Part shown: piece after piece, positions 1-8,492 of the stretch | Position numbering within the stretch: the first letter of the stretch is position 1 | Layout of the letters: each line of letters begins with the position of its first letter | NCBI RefSeq assembly: GCF_001611795.1 | Contig: NZ_CP015098.1 | Coordinates: 6,758,001 to 6,822,000, forward strand | Reading direction: 5' to 3' | DNA length: 64,000 nucleotides | Source: Streptomyces qaidamensis | Lineage (GTDB): Bacteria; Actinomycetota; Actinomycetes; Streptomycetales; Streptomycetaceae | Position numbers and translations under genes: made by a program | Notes under the pieces: generated by a model | Told to the model about the DNA's origin: nothing | The model's database searches: none | Seen by the model: the letters and a program-made list of their open reading frames with translations, nothing else

Positions 1-274
1 GCGGCTGATCCCGCTGCTGCGCGACATCCGGCGCGGCGGCTCGGCCGCGGTCGACCTGTGCGACGTGGCCGCCGGACGCCTCGACGGCTACTACGAGCGC
101 GGTCTGCACCCCTGGGACCTCGCGGCGGGGGACCTGATCGCCCGGGAGGCGGGCGCGCTGACCGGTGGACGCCCCGGAGAGCGTCCGTCGGGTGATCTGG
201 CAGTGGCGGGGACCCCCGGCGTCTTCGAGCCCCTCCAGCGCATCCTGGAGGACTTCGGAGCCTGGCACGACTGA
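1..274 (+). CDS. Inositol monophosphatase family protein, C-terminal part (5' end outside window)
   Basis: The reading frame is open from base 2 and ends at the TGA at 272-274. The visible part carries the family's C-terminal signature: GGSAAVDLCDVAAGRLDGYY followed by HPWDLAAGDLIAREAG. The WD pair supplies a metal/substrate ligand in this Mg-dependent phosphatase superfamily (inositol monophosphatase or related histidinol-/fructose-phosphatases). Which phosphate ester is used cannot be told from the tail alone. It is the first gene of a conserved actinobacterial block and is closed by a strong hairpin just downstream. Confidence 0.9.
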   Translation, partial: RLIPLLRDIRRGGSAAVDLCDVAAGRLDGYYERGLHPWDLAAGDLIAREAGALTGGRPGERPSGDLAVAGTPGVFEPLQRILEDFGAWHD

Positions 275-287
275 GTGGGAGACAACG

Positions 288-324
288 AAGCGGGCCCCGG
301 CGCTGGATTCGCCGGGGCCCGCTT
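288..324. terminator. Bidirectional hairpin terminator
   Basis: A perfect 15-bp inverted repeat (288-302 with 310-324) encloses a 7-nt loop. It lies between the phosphatase stop and the stop of the small convergent gene at 337, so it can serve both. There is no U-tract, which is usual for Streptomyces. Confidence 0.85.
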
Positions 325-336
325 CCTGCGGCAGGA

Positions 337-510
337 TCAGACGCTCGTCGCGCTGACCTCCACACCGTGCTCGGCGGCGAGACGGCGCAGGTCGTCGAGC
401 TCGCCCTGCTCCACATCGACGAGGAAGTCGTCGCCCTCGTCGCGAGCCCGGGACAGATCGGACTCGGTCGCCCTTATGCGCTGCAGAAGTCCTGCGGTGA
501 ATGCGTCCAT
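337..510 (-). CDS. Small conserved hypothetical protein (57 aa)
   Basis: The start is the ATG at 510, preceded by a purine-rich GAGGGGGC ribosome site. It encodes an acidic, mostly helical 57-residue protein beginning MDAFTAGLLQRIRATESDL. There is no signal peptide or membrane segment. A longer in-frame extension upstream has the arginine/proline-rich look of non-coding sequence and was rejected. I do not recognise a function; I believe similar short proteins occur beside this phosphatase in other streptomycetes, but that is memory, not shown here. Confidence 0.6.
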   Translation of the reverse strand: MDAFTAGLLQRIRATESDLSRARDEGDDFLVDVEQGELDDLRRLAAEHGVEVSATSV

Positions 511-925
511 GCTGCGCCCCCTCGTCCTGGGTCGTGGGTCGATGGCACGGGGGTGTGCCGTTCGGAAGGGACGATCACGCCGCCTGCGGATGCCCAGCGC
601 CGCTCGGCCGGGCGGCGACGGTGCCGGACACCCATGCCCGCCCTGCGGAAAGCGGATTGATGCGCACCGCATGGTGGTGCGGCGCCAGCAGAGCGTGATC
701 GTGGGATGTAAAGCCGTCCTCCCCAAGCTCCCTTCCGTGGAAACCTAACCGGAGGAGAAAATCTCGTATTCCCCCTCGGGTCACCGCCCTCTCACCCGCC
801 TTACCTCCGACTTATGGCCGAAAAGGGCAGGATGGAGGGCAACACACCAAGGCACCGTCGAAGCCCCCTGCCCGCGTGCGCCCGGTGGAGGGCTACGCGG
901 GTGGACATGAGGAAGGACCACGAAC
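511..925. other. Intergenic region upstream of cutR
   Basis: A 415-bp stretch between the divergent small gene and cutR. No convincing coding frame was found. It includes a lower-GC stretch around 745-775 that could hold promoter elements for cutR. No clear terminator or repeat was seen. Confidence 0.5.
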
Positions 926-1579
926 GTGCGCGTACTCGTCGTCGAGGACGAGCAACTGCTCGCCGATGCGGTGGCCACCGGACTGCGCCGGGAGGCCATG
1001 GCCGTCGACGTCGTGTACGACGGCGCGGCCGCCCTGGAACGCATCGGGGTCAACGACTACGACGTGGTCGTCCTCGACCGCGACCTGCCCCTCGTGCACG
1101 GCGACGACGTCTGCCGCAAGATCGTCGAACTGGGCATGCCCACCCGGGTGCTGATGCTGACGGCCTCCGGCGACGTCAGTGACCGGGTCGAAGGGCTGGA
1201 GATCGGCGCCGACGACTACCTGCCCAAGCCGTTCGCGTTCAGTGAGCTCATCGCGCGCGTGCGCGCCCTCGGCCGGCGCACCAGCGTGCCCCTGCCGCCC
1301 GTCCTGGAGCGCGCCGGGATCAAGCTCGACCCCAACCGCCGCGAGGTCTTCCGCGACGGCAAGGAGGTCCAGCTCGCCCCCAAGGAGTTCGCCGTCCTGG
1401 AGGTGCTGATGCGCAGCGAGGGCGCCGTCGTCTCCGCGGAGCAGCTCTTGGAGAAGGCCTGGGACGAGAACACCGACCCGTTCACCAACGTCGTGCGCGT
1501 GACGGTCATGACCCTGCGCCGCAAGCTGGGCGAGCCGCCCGTCATCGTCACCGTCCCCGGCTCCGGCTACCGGATCTGA
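926..1579 (+). CDS. cutR: Two-component response regulator CutR
   Basis: OmpR/PhoB-type response regulator of 217 aa. The receiver domain (about 1-115) has the acidic pocket EDE near 7-9, phosphoacceptor Asp51 in VVLDRDLP and the conserved Lys in YLPKPF. A C-terminal winged helix ends in VPGSGYRI. The start is a GTG with an AGGAAGGA ribosome site. Sequence and length match my memory of Streptomyces CutR almost residue for residue. It is followed after 6 bp by its kinase cutS, so the two are co-transcribed. CutRS has been linked in the literature to secretion stress and secondary metabolism; that role is family knowledge. Confidence 0.95.
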   Translation: MRVLVVEDEQLLADAVATGLRREAMAVDVVYDGAAALERIGVNDYDVVVLDRDLPLVHGDDVCRKIVELGMPTRVLMLTASGDVSDRVEGLEIGADDYLPKPFAFSELIARVRALGRRTSVPLPPVLERAGIKLDPNRREVFRDGKEVQLAPKEFAVLEVLMRSEGAVVSAEQLLEKAWDENTDPFTNVVRVTVMTLRRKLGEPPVIVTVPGSGYRI

Positions 1580-1585
1580 TACCCC

Positions 1586-2818
1586 GTGGCAGCTACCCCC
1601 GCGCCCCCGCAGGCGCCTCCCAAGCCCACCTGGGACCCCAGAAGGCCCGTGCCGCCCTTCCCCTGGCTGCGCCCGACCATCCGCATAAGGCTCACGCTGC
1701 TCTACGGCGGCATGTTCCTGATCGCGGGCATCCTGCTGCTGTCGATCATCTACCTGCTGGCGGCACAGGCCCTGAACGTGGGCAGCGAGCTGCCGTTCAA
1801 GATCGTCGAGGGCAAGGTCACCAGCGACATCTGCAACCTGCCCGACCAGGCATCGCCCGCCGAGTTCAACAACGCCATGAACCACTGCGTCAACGAGCAG
1901 CGCCAGAACGCCCTGGACAACCTGCTCAGCCGCTCGCTGCTGGCCCTGCTGGGCCTGGCGGTCATCGCGTTCGCCTTCGGCTACGCCATGGCCGGCCGCG
2001 TCCTGTCCCCGCTGGGCCGGATCACCCGTACCGCCCGCGCGGTGGCCGGCTCCGACCTCTCCCGGCGGATCGAGCTGGACGGGCCGGACGACGAGCTGAA
2101 GGAGCTGGCGGACACCTTCGACGACATGCTGGAGCGCCTCCAGCGCGCCTTCACCGCCCAGCAGCGCTTCGTCGGCAACGCCTCGCACGAACTGAGAACG
2201 CCGTTGGCGATCAACCGCACGCTCCTCGAGGTGCACCTGTCCGACCCGGGCGCCCCCACCGAACTCCAGCAGCTCGGCAAGACGCTGCTGGCCACCAACG
2301 AGCGCAGCGAGCAGCTGGTGGAGGGCCTGCTGCTGCTCGCCCGCAGCGACAACCAGATCGTCGAGCGGGGGCCGGTGGACCTCGCCGAGGTCGCCGAGCA
2401 GGCCATCGACCAGGTCCGCGGGGAGGCCGCCGGCAGGGGCGTGAGCATCCGCGGCGAGCAGAAGCCCGCGGTCGTCCAGGGCAACGGCGTGCTGCTGGAG
2501 CGGATCGCGCTCAACCTCGTGCAGAACGCCGTGCGCTACAACGTGGCGGAGGACGGCTGGGTCGAGGTCACCACCGACGTCCAGCACGGCCAGGCGGTCC
2601 TCGTCGTCGCCAACACGGGCCCGGTCGTGCCGGCGTACGAGATCGACAATCTCTTCGAGCCGTTCCGGCGGCTGCGCACGGAGCGGACGGGCAGCGACAA
2701 GGGCGTGGGGCTCGGGCTGTCCATCGTCCGGTCGGTGGCCCGGGCACACGGCGGGCACATCTACGCCCAGCCGCGCGAGGGGGGTGGACTCGTCATGCGC
2801 GTCACGCTGCCGATCTGA
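1586..2818 (+). CDS. cutS: Sensor histidine kinase CutS
   Basis: A 410-aa membrane kinase starting at GTG 1586. Order: proline-rich N-tail, membrane helix at about 36-60, short extracytoplasmic sensor (61-115), second helix (116-135), HAMP, HisKA with phospho-His201 in NASHELRTPL, then a HATPase with N, G1 and G2 boxes (LVQNAVRYN; GVGLGLSIV). The sensor domain has exactly two cysteines, Cys83 and Cys101, well placed for a disulfide switch. I recall reports that the CutS sensor has a conserved cysteine pair. It partners CutR immediately upstream. Confidence 0.95.
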   Translation: MAATPAPPQAPPKPTWDPRRPVPPFPWLRPTIRIRLTLLYGGMFLIAGILLLSIIYLLAAQALNVGSELPFKIVEGKVTSDICNLPDQASPAEFNNAMNHCVNEQRQNALDNLLSRSLLALLGLAVIAFAFGYAMAGRVLSPLGRITRTARAVAGSDLSRRIELDGPDDELKELADTFDDMLERLQRAFTAQQRFVGNASHELRTPLAINRTLLEVHLSDPGAPTELQQLGKTLLATNERSEQLVEGLLLLARSDNQIVERGPVDLAEVAEQAIDQVRGEAAGRGVSIRGEQKPAVVQGNGVLLERIALNLVQNAVRYNVAEDGWVEVTTDVQHGQAVLVVANTGPVVPAYEIDNLFEPFRRLRTERTGSDKGVGLGLSIVRSVARAHGGHIYAQPREGGGLVMRVTLPI

Positions 2819-3224
2819 GATCATGTCGCCGATCCACTCGGCGTCACACGGGGATGTTCGCTTTGCGCGGAATTTTCGAAGCTTCACCGCGCGTGCACTG
2901 TGTGTGATCGATCACAGGGACGCCTTTCCAGACATCTACTCTCCGTGATCATGCCCGTTGTCGGAAAGCCGGGATAATCCCGGTTTTCGGGGGTCTTGAT
3001 CACGGGAAGTACACGGTGAGACGCCTTTGGCGTGCAGCATTCGGACCGTGTACGGTCCCCATCGCCATCCAAGCCGATCACTCATGAGGGGTCCGGTTGG
3101 GTGTCGATTGAGTAACAGACCTTGATGTGAGGCAAAATCTCCGCCTCAGGTCGGGCACAAGTCCGGCCTCTCACGCGTTACGTGCGCTGGAGACACCGCA
3201 GACACCCAGAGGGGGAGAGCGACC
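2819..3224. promoter_or_regulatory. Intergenic region with a TGTGATCGATCACA palindrome
   Basis: A 406-bp leader between cutS and the DUF4193 gene. A perfect 14-bp palindrome, TGTGATCGATCACA, lies at 2903-2916. Its half-sites look Crp-like, but the spacer is 4 bp instead of the usual 6. A second small hairpin (GAGGC...GCCTC) is near 3127-3149. The long upstream distance suggests the DUF4193 gene has its own promoter here. Confidence 0.45.
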
Positions 3225-3521
3225 ATGGCAACCGATTACGACACTCCACGCAAGACCGACGACGACGTCGACTCGGACAGTCTCGAAGAGCTGAAGGCTC
3301 GGAGGAACGACAAGTCGGCCTCCGCCGTGGACGTCGACGAGTTCGAGGCCGCCGAAGGCCTCGAGCTGCCCGGAGCCGACCTCTCGAACGAGGAACTGGC
3401 CGTCCGGGTGCTCCCGAAGCAGCAGGACGAGTTCACGTGCATGAGCTGCTTCCTGGTGCACCACCGCAGTCAGCTGGCCCGGGAGAAGAACGGTCAGCCG
3501 ATCTGCCGCGACTGCGACTGA
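3225..3521 (+). CDS. DUF4193 family zinc-ribbon-like protein (98 aa)
   Basis: Starts at ATG 3225 after GGGGGAGAG. The N-terminal half is strongly acidic (DDDVDSDSLEEL). The C-terminus carries two CxxC knuckles, CMSC and CRDC, about 25 residues apart, a probable zinc site. Family name and conserved location next to dut/DUF3710 in actinobacteria are from memory. The function is unknown; the acidic tail plus zinc ribbon would fit a small transcription- or ribosome-associated protein, which is only inference. Confidence 0.85.
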   Translation: MATDYDTPRKTDDDVDSDSLEELKARRNDKSASAVDVDEFEAAEGLELPGADLSNEELAVRVLPKQQDEFTCMSCFLVHHRSQLAREKNGQPICRDCD

Positions 3522-3534
3522 GGGCGGGTCGGCC

Positions 3535-4482
3535 GTGACCGGTTCGACCCCTCCCTGGAAGCGCCGCTTCTCCAAGCGGACAGCGGACGAAGGGCCGACG
3601 GACGGCCCGCGGTACGGCGCGCGTGACGACGAGCGAGGCTCATCCGGTACGGGGGCGGCCTCGCTCGAACCGGCAGCGGACCGGGGTGACCTCCCGGCGT
3701 CCGTGGACGTCCCCGCACCCGTCGCGAGACGGCGGGCGGGGACGCTCCGGCAGCGGGCCAGGGAAGGCGCCCGCAAGGGCGGGGACCGGGCCCGGGCCGG
3801 ACTGGCCTACCTGGCCGACCGCATCATCGAACTGGCCCCGCGCGTGCCCGTACGGGACCTGGCGACGCTGCGCAGGCAGTTCCCGGGCCTGGGGCCCGAG
3901 GAACTCGCCGACAAGCTCGTGGCGGGCGCCGCCAAGGCGACGGCGACGGTCGGAGCCGGTGTCGGCGCGGCCGCGATGCTCCCCGTGCCCCCGGCGATGC
4001 CGACGGAACTGGCCGCCGAGATCACCGGCGTCGCGGTGATCGAGCTGAAGCTGATCGCCGAACTCCACGAGGTCTACGGCGTACGGCCGCCCGGCAATCT
4101 CAAGCAGCGCAGCACCGCGTACCTCGATTCGTGGTCGGGGGAGCGCGGCGTCGACCCGTCCAGGCCGTCGACCCTCAGCGCGGCGCTGAACAGCCGCATG
4201 AAGCGCGAACTGCGGCAGCGGATCATGAAGCGCATGGTCCGCAGCATGCCGAACCTGATGCCGTTCCTGGTGGGCGCCGCCGTGGGCGCGGTCATGAACC
4301 GCGGCGAGACGAGAAAGCTCGCCGGCCGGATCCGCGGGGACCTGCGCAAGATCCAGGTGCCCTGGGAGGCCCTGGAGGCACTCCCCGGCCTGGAACGTCC
4401 GGCGGACGCCCTGGAGATGGGCGAGATCACCCATGACCCCCTGGGCCGTCACGAGGGCCACCACGGCGGCGACGGGCGCTGA
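3535..4482 (+). CDS. Conserved hypothetical protein, EcsC-like pattern (315 aa)
   Basis: GTG start 13 bp after the DUF4193 stop, so probably co-transcribed. The first 85 residues are charged and proline-rich. The core (about 120-190) is alanine/glycine-rich, with KATATVGAGVGAAAMLPVPP followed by helices ending in ELHEVYG, which resembles the glycine-hairpin-then-YG layout of EcsC-family proteins. A second short hydrophobic stretch lies near 240-255 (FLVGAAVGAVMN). Peripheral membrane association is plausible. The assignment to EcsC is weak; no enzymatic motif was seen. Confidence 0.7.
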   Translation: MTGSTPPWKRRFSKRTADEGPTDGPRYGARDDERGSSGTGAASLEPAADRGDLPASVDVPAPVARRRAGTLRQRAREGARKGGDRARAGLAYLADRIIELAPRVPVRDLATLRRQFPGLGPEELADKLVAGAAKATATVGAGVGAAAMLPVPPAMPTELAAEITGVAVIELKLIAELHEVYGVRPPGNLKQRSTAYLDSWSGERGVDPSRPSTLSAALNSRMKRELRQRIMKRMVRSMPNLMPFLVGAAVGAVMNRGETRKLAGRIRGDLRKIQVPWEALEALPGLERPADALEMGEITHDPLGRHEGHHGGDGR

Positions 4483-4527
4483 GACCGGGCGTCGATCAGC
4501 GGCCGGGTGACGTCCCGCTCAGGAGTG

Positions 4528-4986
4528 CTACGCCGGCTTCGCCGTCCGCAGCGCCTCCGCCAGGCGCTCCGGCTCGCGCGTGGACAGGTACAGGTACGGA
4601 GTCGGGTCCTGCGGGTCCGTGACCTCCACCCGCAGGGCCGTAGGGATGTACGCGCGCAGCAGGAGGAAGGCGCGCGGATCGGCCTTGTAGGTGCGCCAGG
4701 CGCGGGCCTCCTCCGCGTCCAGCACCTCCGCCTCGCCCAGTGCCGCCAGCGGGATCTTCGCCTCTCCCGCGATCAGGCAGTCGCCGACCACGCGGATGCG
4801 GAGCGAGCCGTACGAGCTCGCGGCGACGGCCGCGACCGCGGTGCCCCCGGCCAGGCCGCCGAGCATCGGCAGCGTGCCGAACGGGAGCAGGATCAGGGCC
4901 ATGGAGACGCCCACGAGGAACGAGATCAGCCACCAGGTCCGCGGGGCGGTGAGGCGTTCTTCGTACGGGGCGGCGGAGAGCTGCAT
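4528..4986 (-). CDS. DUF3093 family membrane protein (152 aa)
   Basis: The ATG at 4986 begins MQLSAAPYEERLTAPRTWW. Two membrane helices form a hairpin at roughly 18-38 and 40-57, followed by a soluble beta-rich domain (SLRIRVVGDCLIAGEAKIPL). This order, with the short ERL-x-P-RTWW lead, is what I recall for DUF3093 proteins, which sit next to dut in actinobacteria. It is divergent from the thioesterase gene at 5044, so the 57-bp gap must hold both promoters. Function unknown. Confidence 0.85.
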   Translation of the reverse strand: MQLSAAPYEERLTAPRTWWLISFLVGVSMALILLPFGTLPMLGGLAGGTAVAAVAASSYGSLRIRVVGDCLIAGEAKIPLAALGEAEVLDAEEARAWRTYKADPRAFLLLRAYIPTALRVEVTDPQDPTPYLYLSTREPERLAEALRTAKPA

Positions 4987-5043
4987 GGGCCAAGCTTGAC
5001 ACGGTGTCCGAAAGGGGCCGACGCGCGGGTAAGGTCTCCGGCT

Positions 5044-5628
5044 GTGAGTCGTACTTCCGCAGCTCTTCAGCCTCCGGCCGACGCCGTGCAGCCGGTGCGG
5101 CACCCGGACGCGCCCGCGCCCGGCGAGCTCCTCGGCGCGCACTACGGGGCGTGTTTCGGCTGTGGCGACGACCAGCCGCACGGGCTGCATCTTCAGGCGC
5201 GGGCGGGCGAGGGCGTGTCGCTCACCGCCGAGTTCACCGTCCAGCCCGCCCACCAGGGCGCTCCGGGCCTCGCGCACGGGGGCGTGCTCACCTCCGCCCT
5301 GGACGAGACCCTCGGCTCGCTGAACTGGCTGCTGCGCACGATCGCGGTGACCGGGCGGCTGGAGACCGACTTCGAGCGGCCCGTGCCCGTCGGCACCACG
5401 CTGTACCTGGAGGCGGAGGTGACGGCGGTCGCCGGGCGGAAGATCTACTCCACCGCGACCGGACGCGTCGGCGGCCCCGACGGGCCCGTCGCCGTGCGCG
5501 CGAACGCGCTCTTCATCGAGGTGAAGGTCGACCACTTCGTCGACCACGGCCGCCAGGAGGAGATCCGGGCCGCCATGAGCGACCCGGACCAGGTCCGGCG
5601 CGCCCGCGCGTTCGAGGTGAACCCGTGA
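5044..5628 (+). CDS. PaaI-type hotdog thioesterase
   Basis: A 194-aa 4HBT/hotdog protein. The signature HGGVLTSALDETLG is the thioester-binding and catalytic loop, and ACFGCGDDQPHGLHL before it is typical of the PaaI-like branch that hydrolyses small acyl-CoAs. I chose GTG 5044 because AAGG lies about 10 bp upstream and the protein then begins at the expected place. The stop overlaps a GTG (GTGA at 5625) that could start the dut product, so the genes are coupled. Confidence 0.85.
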   Translation: MSRTSAALQPPADAVQPVRHPDAPAPGELLGAHYGACFGCGDDQPHGLHLQARAGEGVSLTAEFTVQPAHQGAPGLAHGGVLTSALDETLGSLNWLLRTIAVTGRLETDFERPVPVGTTLYLEAEVTAVAGRKIYSTATGRVGGPDGPVAVRANALFIEVKVDHFVDHGRQEEIRAAMSDPDQVRRARAFEVNP

Positions 5629-5687
5629 GCACGGGCCGTCCCTTGCAACCGGCAAGCCCCACCAGCTCCGTCAGCCCGGAAGGTCCC

Positions 5688-6275
5688 ATGAGCCCCGCGA
5701 CTCCCACGAGCCCCATGCCTCCCGGGAGCCGGCAGCCGCTGGACGTGCTGATCCGGCGCGTCGACCCCGACGTGCCGCTTCCGTCGTACGCGCAGCCCGG
5801 TGACGCCGGGGCCGATCTGCGCACCACCGAGGCGTGCCAACTGGGGCCGGGCGAGCGGGCCGTGCTGCCCACGGGGGTGTCTGTGGCGCTGCCGGAGGGG
5901 TACGCGGCCTTCGTGCACCCGCGATCCGGCCTGGCCGCCCGCTGCGGCGTCGCGCTGGTGAATGCCCCGGGGACGGTTGATGCCGGGTACCGTGGGGAGA
6001 TCAAGGTGATCGTGGTGAATCTCGACCCGCGCGAGGCCGTGCGGTTCGAGCGCTTCGACCGGATTGCCCAACTGGTAGTCCAGCAGGTCGAGAGGGTCCG
6101 CTTCCAGGAGGTGGCGGAGCTTCCCGGCTCCGCGCGGGCCGAGGGGGGCTTCGGGTCCACCGGAGGCCATGCGGCGGTGGACGGGACGAGCGGCACAAGC
6201 GGTCAGGCCGCCGTCGGCGGTCAGGCGGGTGGGAATCGATACGCTTCGGTCGTATCCGACCGGGAAGGACAGTGA
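5688..6275 (+). CDS. dut: Deoxyuridine 5'-triphosphate nucleotidohydrolase
   Basis: Trimeric dUTPase hydrolysing dUTP to dUMP and pyrophosphate, which prevents uracil incorporation and supplies dTMP synthesis. Motifs in order: DAGADLRT, HPRSGLAA, NAPGTVDAGYRGEI (catalytic Asp and uracil loop), RFDRIAQLV, and the mobile C-terminal motif GGFGSTGG. Start: ATG 5688 has GGAAGG five bases ahead and gives 195 aa. A GTG at 5625, overlapping the previous stop, would add 21 low-complexity residues. The next gene follows with a 1-bp gap. Confidence 0.95.
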   Translation: MSPATPTSPMPPGSRQPLDVLIRRVDPDVPLPSYAQPGDAGADLRTTEACQLGPGERAVLPTGVSVALPEGYAAFVHPRSGLAARCGVALVNAPGTVDAGYRGEIKVIVVNLDPREAVRFERFDRIAQLVVQQVERVRFQEVAELPGSARAEGGFGSTGGHAAVDGTSGTSGQAAVGGQAGGNRYASVVSDREGQ

Positions 6276-6276
6276 C

Positions 6277-7029
6277 GTGTTCGGACGTCGCAAGAAGAGG
6301 GATGCCGCCGAGGACGCGGCCGGCGAGGCCGAGCAGGTCGTCGACGGTGTCGACAGTCAGGCGGACGACGAGGGCGGGCGCCTGAGGCTCGAGCCGGCGC
6401 CGCGCCCCGACGGGCCCTGGGACAGCTCCGAGGTGCGTGACCCGAGCGAAGGCCGGGTCGACCTGGGCGGTCTGTTCGTGCCGGGCGTCGACGGCATGGA
6501 GCTCAGGGTCGAGGTCGCGGGCGACGCGATCGTGGCGGCGACGGTCGTGCTGCGCGACAGCGCCATCCAGCTGCAGGGCTTCGCGGCCCCCAAGCGTGAG
6601 GGCATCTGGGGCGAGGTGCGCGAGGAGATCGGCACCGGCATCACCCAGCAGGGCGGCATCGTCGACGAGGTCGAGGGGCCGCTGGGCTGGGAGCTGCGCG
6701 CCCAGGTGCCCGTACAGCTGCCGGACGGCACCGGCGGCTTCCAGGTCGTGCGGTTCGTCGGTGTGGACGGCCCCCGCTGGTTCCTGCGCGGGGTCATCTC
6801 GGGCCAGGGCGCGGTGCAGCCGCAGGCCGCCGGGCTGCTGGAGCAGATCTTCCGGGACACGGTCGTGGTCCGCGGGGAGGGCCCGATGGCGCCCCGCGAC
6901 CCGATCGTCCTGAAGCTGCCCAACGACGCCCAGATGGTCCCCGAGGGCGTCCAGCAGGAGGAGGGCTCCCGTTTCGCGGGCGGAATGGGCCAGCTCCAGC
7001 GCGGGCCGGAGATCACCGAGGTCCGCTGA
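6277..7029 (+). CDS. DUF3710 domain protein (250 aa)
   Basis: GTG start directly after dut. It has a basic start (FGRRKKRD), an acidic linker, then a mixed alpha/beta domain with VDLGGLFVPGVDGMELRVEV, the conserved opening of DUF3710 as I remember it. No signal peptide or membrane helix. The tight link to dut is conserved in actinobacteria, but no function is established. It ends an operon at the hairpin 7045-7074. Confidence 0.9.
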   Translation: MFGRRKKRDAAEDAAGEAEQVVDGVDSQADDEGGRLRLEPAPRPDGPWDSSEVRDPSEGRVDLGGLFVPGVDGMELRVEVAGDAIVAATVVLRDSAIQLQGFAAPKREGIWGEVREEIGTGITQQGGIVDEVEGPLGWELRAQVPVQLPDGTGGFQVVRFVGVDGPRWFLRGVISGQGAVQPQAAGLLEQIFRDTVVVRGEGPMAPRDPIVLKLPNDAQMVPEGVQQEEGSRFAGGMGQLQRGPEITEVR

Positions 7030-7044
7030 ACCCCCAGAGACACC

Positions 7045-7074
7045 AGGGCCGCACCCCGCCGGGGGTGCGGCCCT
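7045..7074 (+). terminator. Rho-independent-type hairpin after the dut-DUF3710 operon
   Basis: A 13-bp perfect stem (7045-7057 with 7062-7074) with a GCCG tetraloop and a short T-run at the end. Confidence 0.9.
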
Positions 7075-7187
7075 TTCTCGTGCGCGGAACCTTGACGGTG
7101 CATTGGTCTGTACCTACCGTCTCCGTCCAACGCGTCTGTTCATAAAGGCGCTTCACGTTCATATACGAGAACGGAAGGCCCCCACGC

Positions 7188-8363
7188 ATGCGCAGAACCG
7201 CTCTCTTTGCGGCCTCGGCCACCCTCGTCGCGGGTGTTCTCGCCTGGCCCGCCGACGCCGCTCCCAGCGCCCCCGCCGCCTTCACCCACCCCGGAGTCAC
7301 CGTATCCAAAGGCCAGTTGGACTTCACCCGGTCCAAGGTCAACGCCGGTGCCCAGCCCTGGAAGGGCGCCTTCGACCGGATGACGGCGAGCAAGTACGCC
7401 GACCTGAACCGCGCGCCCAGGCCCCGGGCGGTCGTCGAATGCGGTTCGTACTCCAACCCCGACCTCGGCTGCACCGACGAGCGCGAGGACGCCATCGCCG
7501 CGTACACCCACGCGCTCGCCTGGTACATCACCCGCGACGAACGGCACGCTCGCAAGGCCATCGAGCTGATGGACGCCTGGTCCGCCGTGATCCGCGATCA
7601 CACCAACAGCAACGCGCCCCTGCAGACCGGCTGGGCCGGCTCCTCCTGGTCCCGGGCCGCCGAGATCATCAAGCACAGCTACACCGGGAACTGGGCGAAC
7701 TCCGGCCGCTTCGCCACGATACTCCGCACCGTCTACCTGCCCGAGATCATCAACGGCTCGAACTCCAACGGGAACTGGGAGCTGTCGATGACGGAGGCCG
7801 CCGTCGGCATCTCCGTCTTCCTGGAGGACAAGGCCTCGTACGACAAGGCCATGGCGACGTTCCGGACCCGGACGGCCGCCTACGTCTACCTGGAGTCAGA
7901 CGGGGCCCTGCCGAAGACCGTGCCGAGCCAGAACCTGAACAGCCGCGAGAAGATCGTCAAGTACTGGCAGGGGCAGACGACCTTCGTCAACGGACTCAGC
8001 CAGGAGACCTGCCGCGACTTCACGCACACCGGCTACGGACTCTCGGCCATCTCGCATGTCGCCGAGACCAGCCGCATCCAGGGGCAGGACCTCTACGGCA
8101 CCGACGTGGGCGAGCGGCTGCGGCACGGGCTCGGCTTCCATGCCAGGTACCAGCTCGGCGCCGGTGCCGAGGGCTGGCTGTGCGGCGGCTCGCTGAAACT
8201 CGGGCTCGGGCCGGTCTCCGAGGTCGGGCACAACGCCCTCGCCAACCGGCTCGGCCACGCCATGACCAACACCGGGACACTGACCCTGCGGGGCCGCCCG
8301 GCAGGGAGCAACAACCTCTTCGTCGCCTGGGAGACCCTCACCCACGGCGACAACCCCGCCTGA
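7188..8363 (+). CDS. Secreted alginate lyase family protein
   Basis: A 391-aa protein starting at ATG 7188 behind GGAAGG. A Sec signal peptide runs to about residue 24 (ASATLVAGVLAWPADA). The mature part is an all-alpha (alpha/alpha toroid) fold with the conserved GNWELSMTEA segment and a DFTHTGYGLSAI motif typical of the alginate_lyase (PL5-like) family. It probably cleaves alginate or another uronic-acid polymer by beta-elimination; the substrate is not proven. Together with kdpDE it interrupts the conserved block between DUF3710 and the OB-fold gene. Confidence 0.8.
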   Translation: MRRTALFAASATLVAGVLAWPADAAPSAPAAFTHPGVTVSKGQLDFTRSKVNAGAQPWKGAFDRMTASKYADLNRAPRPRAVVECGSYSNPDLGCTDEREDAIAAYTHALAWYITRDERHARKAIELMDAWSAVIRDHTNSNAPLQTGWAGSSWSRAAEIIKHSYTGNWANSGRFATILRTVYLPEIINGSNSNGNWELSMTEAAVGISVFLEDKASYDKAMATFRTRTAAYVYLESDGALPKTVPSQNLNSREKIVKYWQGQTTFVNGLSQETCRDFTHTGYGLSAISHVAETSRIQGQDLYGTDVGERLRHGLGFHARYQLGAGAEGWLCGGSLKLGLGPVSEVGHNALANRLGHAMTNTGTLTLRGRPAGSNNLFVAWETLTHGDNPA

Positions 8364-8492
8364 CCCCTCGACCGGCCGCGTCAGAGTTCCGTCAAAGTGC
8401 GCATCCGGGCGTGCCCGGCGCCCGGCTGCCGCGCTTTCCGGCCGTAGGGTCGACGCTGCGCAGTCGGCAGACCACCGGAAGACAATGAGGCC

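Noticed and set aside
893..2887. Long open frame (664 codons) on the minus strand opposite cutRS
   Set aside because: It mirrors the third-position G/C bias of the cut genes, has no known domain and lacks a ribosome site; a typical antisense shadow in high-GC DNA.
2903..2916. Crp site call for TGTGATCGATCACA
   Set aside because: The spacer between TGTGA and TCACA is 4 bp rather than the 6 bp of Crp sites, so only a generic palindrome is reported.
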